Counted from the stretch's first letter, positions 52,448-62,149 are shown. The stretch is 64,000 bases of DNA from DATFVA01 sp963771705 (GCA_963771705.1 CAVYUP010000006.1:186001-250000); one strand, 5' to 3'. Notes: generated by a model not told the origin, from the sequence alone. Numbers and translations are program-made.

Positions 52448-55005
52448 AAAGCCTCCGGTGCATACCCTCCCACCTTATTTTTTGCAGGATTTAACCTGGC
52501 AGCCAGACCTTCTTTTAGAAGTGTACAGGAATTAGAATAACTGAACTGATATTTCCTGATTAGATATGACAGATTTTTATAATTAAAGAATTTTTGCGCA
52601 GCGGGTTTGGATAACAAGGCTTCAAAAGGTATGTATCCCAGAGTTCCGTCGGGAATAATTATCACATCTGTTCCGGTCAAATAGGGTTCCACAGGCTCAA
52701 ATATTTCCATATATAAACTAAACGCGTACTTTGTATAGGCTCCATAATCCATCTGAACTATTGATTGTCGGAGTTGCTGTATTTCTTCATTTAATTTTTT
52801 CGGTTTCTGAAGTTCCTTCACATAACTATTATCTTCTGAGATCATAAATAGATATAAAGATTCCTCCCCGAGGAAATATTCAATTATAGTTTGATCTTTA
52901 GTCAGGATATCCTGCACTTCTCTTATATCAGTAATATCAATTGAATATTTCAACCTGTAATAATCAGGGTGATTCTTTTCGAATCCCATCATAAGTTTCT
53001 CATGTTTTAAGCTCATATCCAGCAGTCCAGAATTAAGTAGAGCCACTTCTTCAGATTTGAATGTCAATCCGTTATCGAATGCAGCCTTCAGTTTATGCTC
53101 ATAAACCAGACATGCCTGCTTAAGCCTACTTTCATGCTCTAGGAGCGAGTCAGGGATATTTCCTGACAGTTTGGCTTTCGTATCGATTATTGACTCTAGT
53201 AGTTTTAATGATCTGCTTTTTTCAGAATATATAAACGCCTGATCTAAATAATCGGTTAAACCCGTTTTCTTGTAAAGCTTATATGAAGTTATTAGTCCCT
53301 TTTCATAAAGAGATTTTGCTGTATTGCTTAAATCTATTTTAGATCTCTCAGCCTTATAGCTTCTTCTTATTTTATCCAGAACCCCCGAGGCTATACTAAA
53401 GGCGTTTTTTGCTGCAGTTAAGTATTCTATATCATAGGATCTACTTGACATTTTCAAAAATATTTCACCTTTTTTCTCCAATATATTTACCAGTTCGCCT
53501 GCCAGGAACAGACCATTTACAGTGGGATTTTCAAAAACGTTCACTGGATTAAATCCTGGATAAATGATCGTCATTGCCTCTTGAAGATTCTCTAGCCCTG
53601 CTTTCATATCGTCTCTCGCATAATCCACTAATGCTAATTCATAAAGAAGTTCAGCTTTCAGGGGGTGCTTTTTCCCCGGAATATATTTCAAATTATTCAA
53701 AGCCTTCAATAAATACTCTCGTGATTTTTCATAGTTTTTAAGATCCGTGTAAGTGGCTCCAATATTCAGATTTGTAAATGCAGACCATAGGTGGTGTGGA
53801 CCTAGGAGTTTAGTTTCTATCCCGATAGCTCTTCTAAAATAAGATAGTGCTTCCTTATACTTTTTCTGCTGTTTAAGTACTATACCAAGATTGTTGTATA
53901 GAAGGATATTTTCGAGACCTTCTGCGCTGGATATTAGGGACTTTAACTCTAGCCCGGTAAGATAACATCGATAGGCTTCACTAAATTGCTTCTTATCCAG
54001 GTAAACATTACCGAGATTATTATAAGTAATTACAACGGCGTTATTGAACCTGCCTAATGTTTCTTCTCTTATAGCTAGTGCTTTTCTTAAATATACTGCG
54101 GCGAGATCAAGCTCCCCGATAGCCTGGTAAAGATTACCGAGGTTATTATAAGAATCAGCCGTAGATGGATTCATTTCTCCTAGCGTAGATGTCCTGATAT
54201 CGAGAGCTTTTTTAAGGTAGGATTCTGCGTTCTCAAGATCAGCCATATCATAGTAAGTGCTGCCGATATTATGAAATATTTTGGCAGTTTCAGAATGTCT
54301 TGTCCCATAGTAGCTCTCTCTGATTTCCAGCGCTTTTCCGAAATAATGCAAGGCAGATGAATAATCCTTTGTTCCAAAGCTCAATTTGCCAAGCACATTG
54401 CAAACTTCCGAAAAAAGAATTTTGTTTTTATCTGTATCTGGATAAAAAGATACCGCTGTTTCTGCATATTTAAAACCTTCAGGAAATCTCCCTGTATAAA
54501 AACATATATCTGCCCTCAAAGTATTAACCCTTAAAAGAAGAACTGAATCACCGGTAGTATTTATAAATTTATCAGCCCTGTTGATACAGCTGTCGGCCTT
54601 AAAGTAGTAACCGAGACTAATAAAGACATCAGCTTTATTAATTAAACGCTCTGATTCCATGAGGCTGTCTTCTTCAATATTGAAGCTGTCAAGCAGGTAT
54701 AAAGCGGCTTTATATAGGCCCTGATTTTTAAGTATAAAAGCTTTCTGAATTAAAGCCTTATAGGCATATTTTTTTGTTCCCACTGAAGAAGCTAATGCGA
54801 TGACCGTGTCTAAGTATATAATTGAACTATCTTTTCTACCTGCTTTATATAGTGCAAGAGATTCTGATAATAAGTTTTGCTGTGAACTTATACTTGTTCC
54901 CCCTGACCGGTGATTATTCATTGGGACATGAAAATAACTAAAACTGAAATAAGCACAGCCGATTAAAAAAATAAAGGGGTAATATTTTCGAAAAACGGAT
55001 AACAA
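52444..55005 (-). CDS. TPR protein ending in the N-terminal half of a CHAT domain
   Basis: 853 aa from TTG 55005, chosen because AGGAGAG stands five bases upstream; GTG 55047 is the longer alternative. A hydrophobic N-terminal helix (YYPFIFLIGCAYFSFSYF) precedes about 13 TPR units (40-470; for example FHNIGSTYYDMADLENAESY, YNNLGNLYQAIGELDLAAVY, YNNLGNVYLDKKQFSEAYRC) and a helical linker. The first half of a CHAT fold (about 690-850) then follows: TIIEYFLGEESLYLFMIS...DVIIIPDGTLGYIPFEALL...YLIRKYQFSYSNS. The frame stops at GGYAPEAF, just where the His/Cys half should begin. That half is encoded on the opposite strand, and both genes end in a shared palindromic CTAG. Same strand as cfa (72 nt upstream). 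Confidence 0.9.
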   Translation of the reverse strand: MLSVFRKYYPFIFLIGCAYFSFSYFHVPMNNHRSGGTSISSQQNLLSESLALYKAGRKDSSIIYLDTVIALASSVGTKKYAYKALIQKAFILKNQGLYKAALYLLDSFNIEEDSLMESERLINKADVFISLGYYFKADSCINRADKFINTTGDSVLLLRVNTLRADICFYTGRFPEGFKYAETAVSFYPDTDKNKILFSEVCNVLGKLSFGTKDYSSALHYFGKALEIRESYYGTRHSETAKIFHNIGSTYYDMADLENAESYLKKALDIRTSTLGEMNPSTADSYNNLGNLYQAIGELDLAAVYLRKALAIREETLGRFNNAVVITYNNLGNVYLDKKQFSEAYRCYLTGLELKSLISSAEGLENILLYNNLGIVLKQQKKYKEALSYFRRAIGIETKLLGPHHLWSAFTNLNIGATYTDLKNYEKSREYLLKALNNLKYIPGKKHPLKAELLYELALVDYARDDMKAGLENLQEAMTIIYPGFNPVNVFENPTVNGLFLAGELVNILEKKGEIFLKMSSRSYDIEYLTAAKNAFSIASGVLDKIRRSYKAERSKIDLSNTAKSLYEKGLITSYKLYKKTGLTDYLDQAFIYSEKSRSLKLLESIIDTKAKLSGNIPDSLLEHESRLKQACLVYEHKLKAAFDNGLTFKSEEVALLNSGLLDMSLKHEKLMMGFEKNHPDYYRLKYSIDITDIREVQDILTKDQTIIEYFLGEESLYLFMISEDNSYVKELQKPKKLNEEIQQLRQSIVQMDYGAYTKYAFSLYMEIFEPVEPYLTGTDVIIIPDGTLGYIPFEALLSKPAAQKFFNYKNLSYLIRKYQFSYSNSCTLLKEGLAARLNPAKNKVGGYAPEAF

Positions 55006-55076
55006 TATTTCTCTCCTGCTGATCCAAAAATAATAAAGATTCGGCACAGCTGGGAGAGAATGCTGCCATTATAATT

Positions 55077-56201
55077 TCATCTTACGGAGCAGTAGCCCCC
55101 GGGAACACCGTTTCTGGATAATACAAGCTGCCAGAGCTGGTTTGTTTTGCGTGCACGGAAAGCTCCGGCGGATGACAATAGAAAGTATGTCCACATTCTG
55201 TAAAACCGTTCGCTGTAATTATCTTTCAGATGGCTCCAGCCTCTTACAAAATTGTTATACCAGGCCATCAGGGTTTTATCGTAATCCGCCCCGAAGTTAT
55301 GCCAGTCCTCCATAACAAATAAGCCTTCAATTGCTTTCCCGAGCTGGGAAATAGATGGTAGCATTCCGTTTGGAAAAATATATTTATGCGTCCAGGCATC
55401 TGTGTTCTTCGTCGACCTTACATCTCCTATTGTATGAAGAAGGAACAAGCCGTCCTCCTTTAAATTCTTCGCAGCCACTTTAAAATATTCACGGTAATTT
55501 TTATGGCCAACATGTTCAATCATACCAACCGAAACTATTCTGTCGAAAATTTCCTTAACGTCGCGGTAGTCCTGCAGCCTTACTTCTACAGGCAGCCCTC
55601 TGCATAAATCCTTCCCCAGTGCAGCCTGCTCTTTTGATACTGTTATGCCGGTTACCTTAACATCATATTTCTCGGCAGCGTATTTACCGAATGCACTCCA
55701 TCCGCAGCCTATATCAAGCACACTCATTCCGGGTTTCAGATACAGCTTCCTGCAGATCAGATCAAGCTTGTTTTTCTGTGCTTCATCAAGGGTAGATGCA
55801 TCTCTCCAGTATCCGCAGCTGTAGTTCATCCTCTTATCCAGCATCAGCCTGAAAAGTTCGTTGCCCATATCGTAATGCTTCTCGCCTATTATAAAAGCAC
55901 GGCGGCGCGCCTGCATGTTAATCAGGGTAAAACCCGCAAGCTGTAATGCTACTTTATAATTATGTTTAATTTTGTTTTGCAGATCTGCGTGTATAACCCT
56001 GAAAATAAGTTCATCAAGTCTTTCAGCATCCCACCAGTTATCCATATATGATTCCCCCATTCCCAGCTCTACTTCTGTAACTGCCCTCTTATAAAAACTG
56101 TCGTTGTGAACTTCTAAGTCAAAAGGACGGCCCCCGTTTATTTTTACGTCGGCCATATCCAGTAGCTGTTCAACAAGCTTTCGGTACTTTTCGTTTTTCA
56201 T
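55077..56201 (-). CDS. cfa: cyclopropane-fatty-acyl-phospholipid synthase
   Basis: 374 aa. The SAM-dependent methyltransferase core is evident in VLDIGCGWSAFGKYAAEKYDVKVTGITVSKEQ, with the N-terminal helical part (MGESYMDNWWDAERLDELIF...NYKVALQLAGF), YDMGNELFRLMLDKRMNYSCGYW, SVGMIEHVGHKNYREYF, and the C-terminal WHNFGADYDKTLMAWYNNF, all characteristic of Cfa. It methylates double bonds of membrane phospholipid acyl chains, typically in stress or stationary phase. The TPR/CHAT-half gene follows 72 nt downstream on the same strand, possibly in one transcript. Length and motifs are complete. Confidence 0.96.
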   Translation of the reverse strand: MKNEKYRKLVEQLLDMADVKINGGRPFDLEVHNDSFYKRAVTEVELGMGESYMDNWWDAERLDELIFRVIHADLQNKIKHNYKVALQLAGFTLINMQARRRAFIIGEKHYDMGNELFRLMLDKRMNYSCGYWRDASTLDEAQKNKLDLICRKLYLKPGMSVLDIGCGWSAFGKYAAEKYDVKVTGITVSKEQAALGKDLCRGLPVEVRLQDYRDVKEIFDRIVSVGMIEHVGHKNYREYFKVAAKNLKEDGLFLLHTIGDVRSTKNTDAWTHKYIFPNGMLPSISQLGKAIEGLFVMEDWHNFGADYDKTLMAWYNNFVRGWSHLKDNYSERFYRMWTYFLLSSAGAFRARKTNQLWQLVLSRNGVPGGYCSVR

Positions 56202-56358
56202 AATACTGCCCTCTCAAGTATTGTAAACAAAAAGAAATAATGCTGATTTCTTAATAATATATAAATATGAAGGATGATTAGTTGTACTCTGGGGTACTGA
56301 AGGTAAGAACCAGGAATTATTTTTTATCCCAATAATAGAAAGGGTTCAGATAGCAAAA

Positions 56359-57960
56359 TCAAATTCTTTTTAAGATCATCGAAGTGATGTCGTCGCTCTG
56401 AGGTTCTCCGTTAACATGTTTACTAACATCTGCAACCATTCCGTCAATAAAATCAACAGCCGATTTTTCAGCATTATTCTGAAAGAATTTAATCATCCTC
56501 TCATCCGAATATTCAACCTCATCCTTATTCATTGCTTCGGGGATTCCATCCGTGTATAAGAACAGCTTGTCGCCGGAATTCATAACCAGCTTTTCTCCCT
56601 CGTAGGGAAGACCTAGATCGAGCATACCCAGTCCTATACCTCCTGCATCAATCTTATCCAGCTTACCGTCTTTTCTTAGAAGGAGGATGGGATTATGACC
56701 CGCGTTTACAACATCAAGCTCGCCTGACTTTGAATCAAGAACAGCTATGAAGAAGGTGATGAATTTGTCGGGAGGTGAAGCATTATAGATCAGCTTGTTC
56801 AGCCTGTTCGCCATATCTGTTAGCGGCAGGTCAAACTCAAGATAGGAATACAATGATGCATTTAAGGTATTCACAAGCAGTGCAGCCGCAATTCCTTTAC
56901 CGGCAACATCGGCTATTATTAAAGCGTATTTTCCGTTCCCCATATCAATACAGTCGTAATAGTCACCTCCCACCTCACGTGAGGGAATGTTCTCTCCGGC
57001 CAGTTCATATCCTTCAATTACCGGCAGTTTATCCGGTATTATTTTTTGCTGGATCGAGGCAGCCAGCAGAAGTTCTTTCTCGATTCTCTCTTTCTCAAGC
57101 GATTGCTTTAACAGAAAATTATTCTCAATAGCAGTTCGAACCTGCCGGGATATTGCCTCAAGCAGCATCTGATCAAGCTCATTAAATTCGATTACGCCTT
57201 TACGCGTTTCTTTTTCTGAAAGAACAAACCGGTATGTCATATCTCTGAATGTAAATGATGATTCAATTTTGTAATTGCTGTTCAGGATATTTTCAACAGA
57301 TATTCCAGGTGGAAAGGTAAACTTCTGCCCGGACTGTCCTTCACTCCCGTCTGATATGTTTATCAAAGCTGATGAAGAATTTGTTAATGATACCATCCTT
57401 GCAAGAGCCATCTCGAAAAGAATATTCTGATTTTCAAATTTTGCCAGTTCAATTCCTGTTTCAATCAGGTTATTAAGCTGAAGAATTTTTTCATTGAGAT
57501 CAAAGACAAATTGTTTTTCTTTTTTCTGGTTGAGAAACGACTCATAAGCACTGGAGAATACCTGGAGAAGAATCTGCAGGGAGATTTTATCGAAGTCTGA
57601 CAGTCCCTCACCATAGAGTTTATTTCCAAGGAGAATGCCTAGAAATGATGAGTCAGTAAGCGGCAATACAACTGATGCATAATACTTTCCTTCATCATAG
57701 TACACTGTCTGCTGCTTCTGATTACCAAGATACTGCCTGTCGCTCTCTTCAAATTTCTCTGATCCCATTGCCTTCCATTCAGACCCTGCATTGGCCTTAT
57801 GCAGCAGATGCAGATTAGTAATACTCAGGTTTGCCCTGAGCAGGTTGGCAAAATTCCTGAAAATTCCGGCTAATGAATCCGCCTGTGTAAGCCTCTGAAA
57901 TCCTTCATGGAATGATTCGGCCTGAAGTGAAAGTTTTTCAACTAATACATTCTGTTCCAA
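56359..57960 (-). CDS. GAF-like sensor PP2C/SpoIIE-type protein phosphatase
   Basis: 533 aa: an N-terminal regulatory region (about 1-130, GAF-like: KYYASVVLPLTDSSFLGILLGN), a second sensor segment (about 150-280), a coiled linker (LEKERIEKELLLAASIQQKI) and a SpoIIE/PP2C phosphatase domain from about 310. The metal-site aspartates are in VGGDYYDCIDM, IADVAGKGIAAALL, YTDGIPEAM and QSDDITSM. It is the last gene of the minus-strand partner-switching operon, 43 nt after the STAS gene, and the probable activator of that STAS protein. Confidence 0.94.
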   Translation of the reverse strand: MEQNVLVEKLSLQAESFHEGFQRLTQADSLAGIFRNFANLLRANLSITNLHLLHKANAGSEWKAMGSEKFEESDRQYLGNQKQQTVYYDEGKYYASVVLPLTDSSFLGILLGNKLYGEGLSDFDKISLQILLQVFSSAYESFLNQKKEKQFVFDLNEKILQLNNLIETGIELAKFENQNILFEMALARMVSLTNSSSALINISDGSEGQSGQKFTFPPGISVENILNSNYKIESSFTFRDMTYRFVLSEKETRKGVIEFNELDQMLLEAISRQVRTAIENNFLLKQSLEKERIEKELLLAASIQQKIIPDKLPVIEGYELAGENIPSREVGGDYYDCIDMGNGKYALIIADVAGKGIAAALLVNTLNASLYSYLEFDLPLTDMANRLNKLIYNASPPDKFITFFIAVLDSKSGELDVVNAGHNPILLLRKDGKLDKIDAGGIGLGMLDLGLPYEGEKLVMNSGDKLFLYTDGIPEAMNKDEVEYSDERMIKFFQNNAEKSAVDFIDGMVADVSKHVNGEPQSDDITSMILKRI

Positions 57961-58003
57961 AATAAACTTCCGTCTTATTTATTTAATTCTCATCGTTTTA
58001 TAC

Positions 58004-58342
58004 TTATGCCAGTACTTTCATAGCGGAATCAAGGGAATCCGCCATTTGTGCAAACTGGAACAAACCCATTATCTTGAAGGTTTTTTCAATAGATGGATCG
58101 AGGTTTAGAAAGATTATCTTCCCTTCCTTCTCATTGATCTGTTCAATAACCTCCAGTAGGTAAGAGATCCCGATGGAATTGATAACCTTCGATTTTTCCA
58201 GATCGAATATCGCGTTCTTAACTGGGTTCTCAGTAAAAAACTGAGCGATCTTTTCTCCTGCCGTATTGTTTATATATCCCTCAGTTTTAATAAGGAAAGT
58301 GCTTTCCAGTTTTTCTGTCTCTAGTTTAAATTCGCCGTCCAT
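58004..58342 (-). CDS. STAS-domain anti-sigma factor antagonist, 112 aa
   Basis: One STAS domain. The central loop is FDLEKSKVINSIGISYLLEVI, with Ser56 in the position usually phosphorylated; an Ile replaces the second Ser of the common SSG form. The gene lies between the RsbW-like kinase gene (13 nt upstream in the operon) and the phosphatase gene (43 nt downstream), the classical arrangement of a kinase, an antagonist and a phosphatase. Its dephosphorylated form would sequester the kinase. Confidence 0.93.
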   Translation of the reverse strand: MDGEFKLETEKLESTFLIKTEGYINNTAGEKIAQFFTENPVKNAIFDLEKSKVINSIGISYLLEVIEQINEKEGKIIFLNLDPSIEKTFKIMGLFQFAQMADSLDSAMKVLA

Positions 58343-58355
58343 AATATTTTCCCGC

Positions 58356-58772
58356 TTAAGTTAAATTTTTAATGATTGAAATTTTTGTGCCGGATGAGCC
58401 TGACTCGATTGTCATAAAATCAGAAAGAGATTTCATTAGCTTTATTCCCCATCCGCGTTTATTTTCATGGTTCATCTTTTTGGAAATGTCGGGTACCGGA
58501 ACCTTTTCCGGAACAAAGCCTTTTCCGGAGTCGGTAACCAGTATCGTAAGTCTCTCTTTAGTCATCAGAAATTCTACATCTACATAAGGGTTGTCTAACC
58601 CCGAGTGCTCAAATCCGTTAATTATTGCCTCGTTCACTATGATCCTTGCTTCACCAATCTTTTCTCCGCTTATACCAAGATACTTGCCCATTCTTTCAAG
58701 TCCTTCAATCGCTACCAGTTCGATGTTGGGAATGTTCGGAAGCTTGATCTTCAGATTAAAGTTTTCGTCCAT
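58356..58772 (-). CDS. RsbW-like anti-sigma serine kinase (HATPase_c)
   Basis: 138 aa, a single GHKL ATP-binding domain with N-box IIVNEAIINGFEHSG, G1 box VTDSGKGFVPE and G2 box KRGWGIKLMKSL. This size and order match RsbW/SpoIIAB-type serine kinases that phosphorylate a STAS antagonist and can hold a sigma factor or another partner. The STAS gene follows at 13 nt. No sigma factor is encoded in this operon, so the downstream target may lie elsewhere or not be a sigma factor. Upstream is the propeller-sensor phosphatase gene. Confidence 0.94.
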   Translation of the reverse strand: MDENFNLKIKLPNIPNIELVAIEGLERMGKYLGISGEKIGEARIIVNEAIINGFEHSGLDNPYVDVEFLMTKERLTILVTDSGKGFVPEKVPVPDISKKMNHENKRGWGIKLMKSLSDFMTIESGSSGTKISIIKNLT

Positions 58773-58860
58773 AAAGTTTATCGGGGTTTTTTGTGAATAT
58801 AATATTATTTAATTAAAAAAGTAAAGAAGAATAAATGACTCTTCCTTCATCGAACTTACC

Positions 58861-61800
58861 TTATTTTACCTTCAGAACTATGAATGTAATGTCATCCGCC
58901 TGCTCCCGCTCTCCCATCCATCCATCAGCGGTTTTAACAAGACTTTCAATAATTGATTCAGGGGGACATTCAGCAAGCTCTTTAAATTTTTCTTTTACTC
59001 TTGGATAATCGTACATCTCTTCATTCTGGTTCATCTGCTCGGGAAATCCGTCTGTCATCAGTAGAAGCGTGTCCCCGGATTTAAGTTCTTTTTCTACTAC
59101 CGGGTACGAAAATCTTTTCATTGCACCCAGAGGCATTCCCTGGATCAGTATTTCTTCAACTTCTTTGGTCTCATTACTGTAAAAATATACCGGGGGCATA
59201 CCGCCACTGGTAATTGTTATCTTATGATCGGTTATGCGCATCAGACTAAATGACATTAATATTCTGCCGAGCTTAATTTCCTTTATCATTGCTGTACAAT
59301 GACTCATAAAATCCTTTAGCTCAAGTTTAGCGGCATCTGAAGTGAAGAATCCTTTCATCAGCGTTACCATTATTCCTGCCTGCAGTCCATGTCCGGTAGC
59401 ATCACCAAAGCCGATATTAAGGGGACCTCCGTCCTGCTGAATAAAATCATAATAGTCTCCGCCTACTTCCGTGGCTGTCCTCATAAAAGCTGCTATCTCA
59501 AGGTTCGGCAGCTGAGGCAGTTTTTTAGGCAGCATAGATAACTGCATCTGCCGCGCTTCCTCAAGCTCCTTGGTCTTCCGGTCATTTTCAGCTTCCACAG
59601 CTCGTTTCTCAGCTTCCGTCGCCTTAAGCTTTAACTGATTCTCCCTTATCTGTGCTTTCTGTTCGCGCCTGTTCAACTCTATTCTCCTCGCTCCGTAAAG
59701 TATCCCGAGGAAGATAACGATGTATATTCCATAAGCGGTTTTTGTTCTCCACCAGGGAGGAGTTACTTCAATAAACAAGTCGGTCCCGGTATTATTCCAG
59801 ATACCGTCATTGTTCGACCCGATTACCTTTAGATTATATTTTCCTGGCGATAGATTGGTAAAAGTGATCGTGTGGTCTGTTCCGAGCTGGATCCAGTTTT
59901 TGTTGAAACCGGCCAGTTTGTATTTATAACGGTTTTCAGAATTATTGTAGTAGCTTAATGCCGAGAACTGGAGGTTGATAATATTGTCTTTATATGTAAG
60001 GAATAGACTATCCCTCTCCGAAATTCCTTTTTCATAAATGGGCTTCCCTTCCTTATCGTCCGTATTGTATCGGGTATATTCTGTAAATTCTACAGGCGGA
60101 ATGTATGTATTCCCCCTGATATCAGCAGGATTAAATACATTAAAACCATTGTTCCCACCGAATAACAGCATTCCGGTTTTCTGATCTTTCGCATATGCAC
60201 TCTGATTAAACTCATTTCCCTGCAGGCCGTCCTGATAAAAAAAGTTTGTGAATACTTCTGTCAGGGGATTAAGCCTAGATAGGCCGTAGTTGGTGCTGAT
60301 CCACAGATCTCCCGAATTATCCTGAAGGATTCCGAAAATTGACTCGTTAGGGAGACCCTCTTTTTCACCAAAGTTCTTAAATTGTTTCTTGTTTCTGTCG
60401 TATCTGCTTAATCCCTTCATAGTACCCACCCACACAGTATTATCCCTGTCAATGAATACCCTTACAACATTATTGTCAACAAGACTTGAGGGATCGTCAG
60501 GATCATTTTTCAGATGAACACTTTTGTGAGAGACGGGATCAAAGATGTTTACTCCACCTCCGAAGGTGCCTATCCAGAGTTTACCCGTCTTGTCAAAGGC
60601 AAGCGAAAGCACCCTGTTTGAACTTATAGAAGCAGGATCATTTTCATCATGCATATAGCGCACAACTTTTCCTGTGGCTGGATCCAGACTGTTCACACCT
60701 CCTAAGTACATACCGATCCAGAGAAGTCCGTCTGTATCCTGAGTTATGGCAAAAATCCTGTCGTCAGAAAGTGAATTATCATTCCCGGGCTGGTTTTTGT
60801 AATGACGGAAAGTTGAAGATGCAGCGTCATAAGCATCCAGTCCGTTTCTGAGATTACCTATCCATAATGTGCCCGATCTATCTGAAAATAGTGTTTGTAT
60901 GGCATCGCTGGAGATTCCATTCTTTACAGCTGGATTATAAAGATATTTCTTATACAGTTTTTTGTTGTAATCGAATCTGTTCAATCCTCCCCTTGTCCCG
61001 ATCCAGTAAATTCCGTTCCCTGAAGCACACATCGAGAGAACCAGGTTACTGCTCAAACTGTTTTCATCGGAAGGATCATGAGTAAAATGACTGAACACCT
61101 GCGCGCCAGGATTGAAATAATTCACTCCGCCGGCATTAGTACCGATCCACATCATACCGCTGCGATCTTCATATACTGATAATATATAGTTATCGCTGAT
61201 GCTCGTAGGGTCTGAAGGATCATTCTTATAATTGATGAAAGTACCATTCGCAGAATCAAACTTGTTCAATCCTCCGGTGGCTGTGCCTATCCATAAATTG
61301 CCGTGTGAGTCCTGGAAGATAGTCCAGATGTTGTTATCAGAAATGCTGTTCGGATCACCCGGGTCATTCCGGTAATGTTCGAAGGTTCCGTCCTCTTCAT
61401 TTAATTTGTCCAGACCGGCCGCGGTTCCAACCCATAAGTTTTCTGATCTGTCGCGGAAAATAGAAAAGACTTTGTCATCGCTCAGACTGGATGGATCTTT
61501 GGGATCGTGCTTGAATATTTTTGATTTTCCGGTAGTAGGATCAACCCTCTCCAGACCGCTTGCTTTTGCCTGGCCGCCTGTCCATTGAATTCCTGATGGA
61601 TCAATATAAAAAGCCCCCGCGGTACTGAACCTGACATGATATAGGTTCAGACTATCCTTAGGAAGGCGGATAAAAGATTCTGTAAGAGGATTATATCTTT
61701 GAAAACCTCCCCCCTGGTTTTCTATGTAAAGCGTTCCTGAAGTATCCTCATAGATCGAAAAGATAAAATTGTTAATCAGGCTTGTTGAATCTGCGGGATC

Positions 61801-62016
61801 ATTCTTAAAGATTTTAAAATTATAGCCGTCATACCTGTTAAGTCCGTCCTGCGTTCCGAACCACATAAATCCTTTTGAATCCTGGAATATACAGTTAACA
61901 GAGCTTTGCGATAAGCCGTCCTCCACTGTTAGGTGGTTAAAGGCAATATGATTCTGAGCCTGCAGCGTATTGAAGAAAAACAGAGGCAGGAGATATATCA
62001 GATATCTGAACTTCAT
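58861..62016 (-). CDS. two-component-type propeller sensor with SpoIIE/PP2C phosphatase output
   Basis: 1051 aa; signal peptide MKFRYLIYLLPLFFFNTLQAQ. Fourteen or so Reg_prop blades (LWVGTAAGLDKLNEEDGTFEHY, LWIGTATGGLNKFDSANGTF, MWIGTNAGGVNYF, LWIGTFGGGVNIFDPVSHKS) make a periplasmic double propeller. It is followed by a Y_Y_Y domain (NKNWIQLGTDHTITFTNLSPGKYNLKV), a membrane helix (AYGIYIVIFLGILYGAR), a coiled coil and a SpoIIE phosphatase domain (VGGDYYDFI, GFGDATGHGLQAG, MTDGFPEQM, QADDITFIV). It is like hybrid two-component sensors of this phylum, but with phosphatase instead of histidine kinase output. It heads the operon leading to the RsbW-like kinase and STAS genes. Confidence 0.94.
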   Translation of the reverse strand: MKFRYLIYLLPLFFFNTLQAQNHIAFNHLTVEDGLSQSSVNCIFQDSKGFMWFGTQDGLNRYDGYNFKIFKNDPADSTSLINNFIFSIYEDTSGTLYIENQGGGFQRYNPLTESFIRLPKDSLNLYHVRFSTAGAFYIDPSGIQWTGGQAKASGLERVDPTTGKSKIFKHDPKDPSSLSDDKVFSIFRDRSENLWVGTAAGLDKLNEEDGTFEHYRNDPGDPNSISDNNIWTIFQDSHGNLWIGTATGGLNKFDSANGTFINYKNDPSDPTSISDNYILSVYEDRSGMMWIGTNAGGVNYFNPGAQVFSHFTHDPSDENSLSSNLVLSMCASGNGIYWIGTRGGLNRFDYNKKLYKKYLYNPAVKNGISSDAIQTLFSDRSGTLWIGNLRNGLDAYDAASSTFRHYKNQPGNDNSLSDDRIFAITQDTDGLLWIGMYLGGVNSLDPATGKVVRYMHDENDPASISSNRVLSLAFDKTGKLWIGTFGGGVNIFDPVSHKSVHLKNDPDDPSSLVDNNVVRVFIDRDNTVWVGTMKGLSRYDRNKKQFKNFGEKEGLPNESIFGILQDNSGDLWISTNYGLSRLNPLTEVFTNFFYQDGLQGNEFNQSAYAKDQKTGMLLFGGNNGFNVFNPADIRGNTYIPPVEFTEYTRYNTDDKEGKPIYEKGISERDSLFLTYKDNIINLQFSALSYYNNSENRYKYKLAGFNKNWIQLGTDHTITFTNLSPGKYNLKVIGSNNDGIWNNTGTDLFIEVTPPWWRTKTAYGIYIVIFLGILYGARRIELNRREQKAQIRENQLKLKATEAEKRAVEAENDRKTKELEEARQMQLSMLPKKLPQLPNLEIAAFMRTATEVGGDYYDFIQQDGGPLNIGFGDATGHGLQAGIMVTLMKGFFTSDAAKLELKDFMSHCTAMIKEIKLGRILMSFSLMRITDHKITITSGGMPPVYFYSNETKEVEEILIQGMPLGAMKRFSYPVVEKELKSGDTLLLMTDGFPEQMNQNEEMYDYPRVKEKFKELAECPPESIIESLVKTADGWMGEREQADDITFIVLKVK

Positions 62017-62100
62017 ATACAGTCAGATCCTCCGGCAGAAAATTTTTTAGCCGATAGATAGAAATAGTTTTAATTTAGAACTATTTATAAAATTCTATAT

Positions 62101-62133
62101 AAAAAAATCCCCGGTCTTTACAGTACCGGGGAT
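62101..62133 (-). terminator. rho-independent terminator
   Basis: 9-bp stem (atccccggt / accggggat) with a 9-nt loop, followed on the minus strand by at least seven T. It lies 17 nt after the stop of the right-edge T9SS protein gene. Confidence 0.92.
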
Positions 62134-62149
62134 AAAATACTCTCAAATA

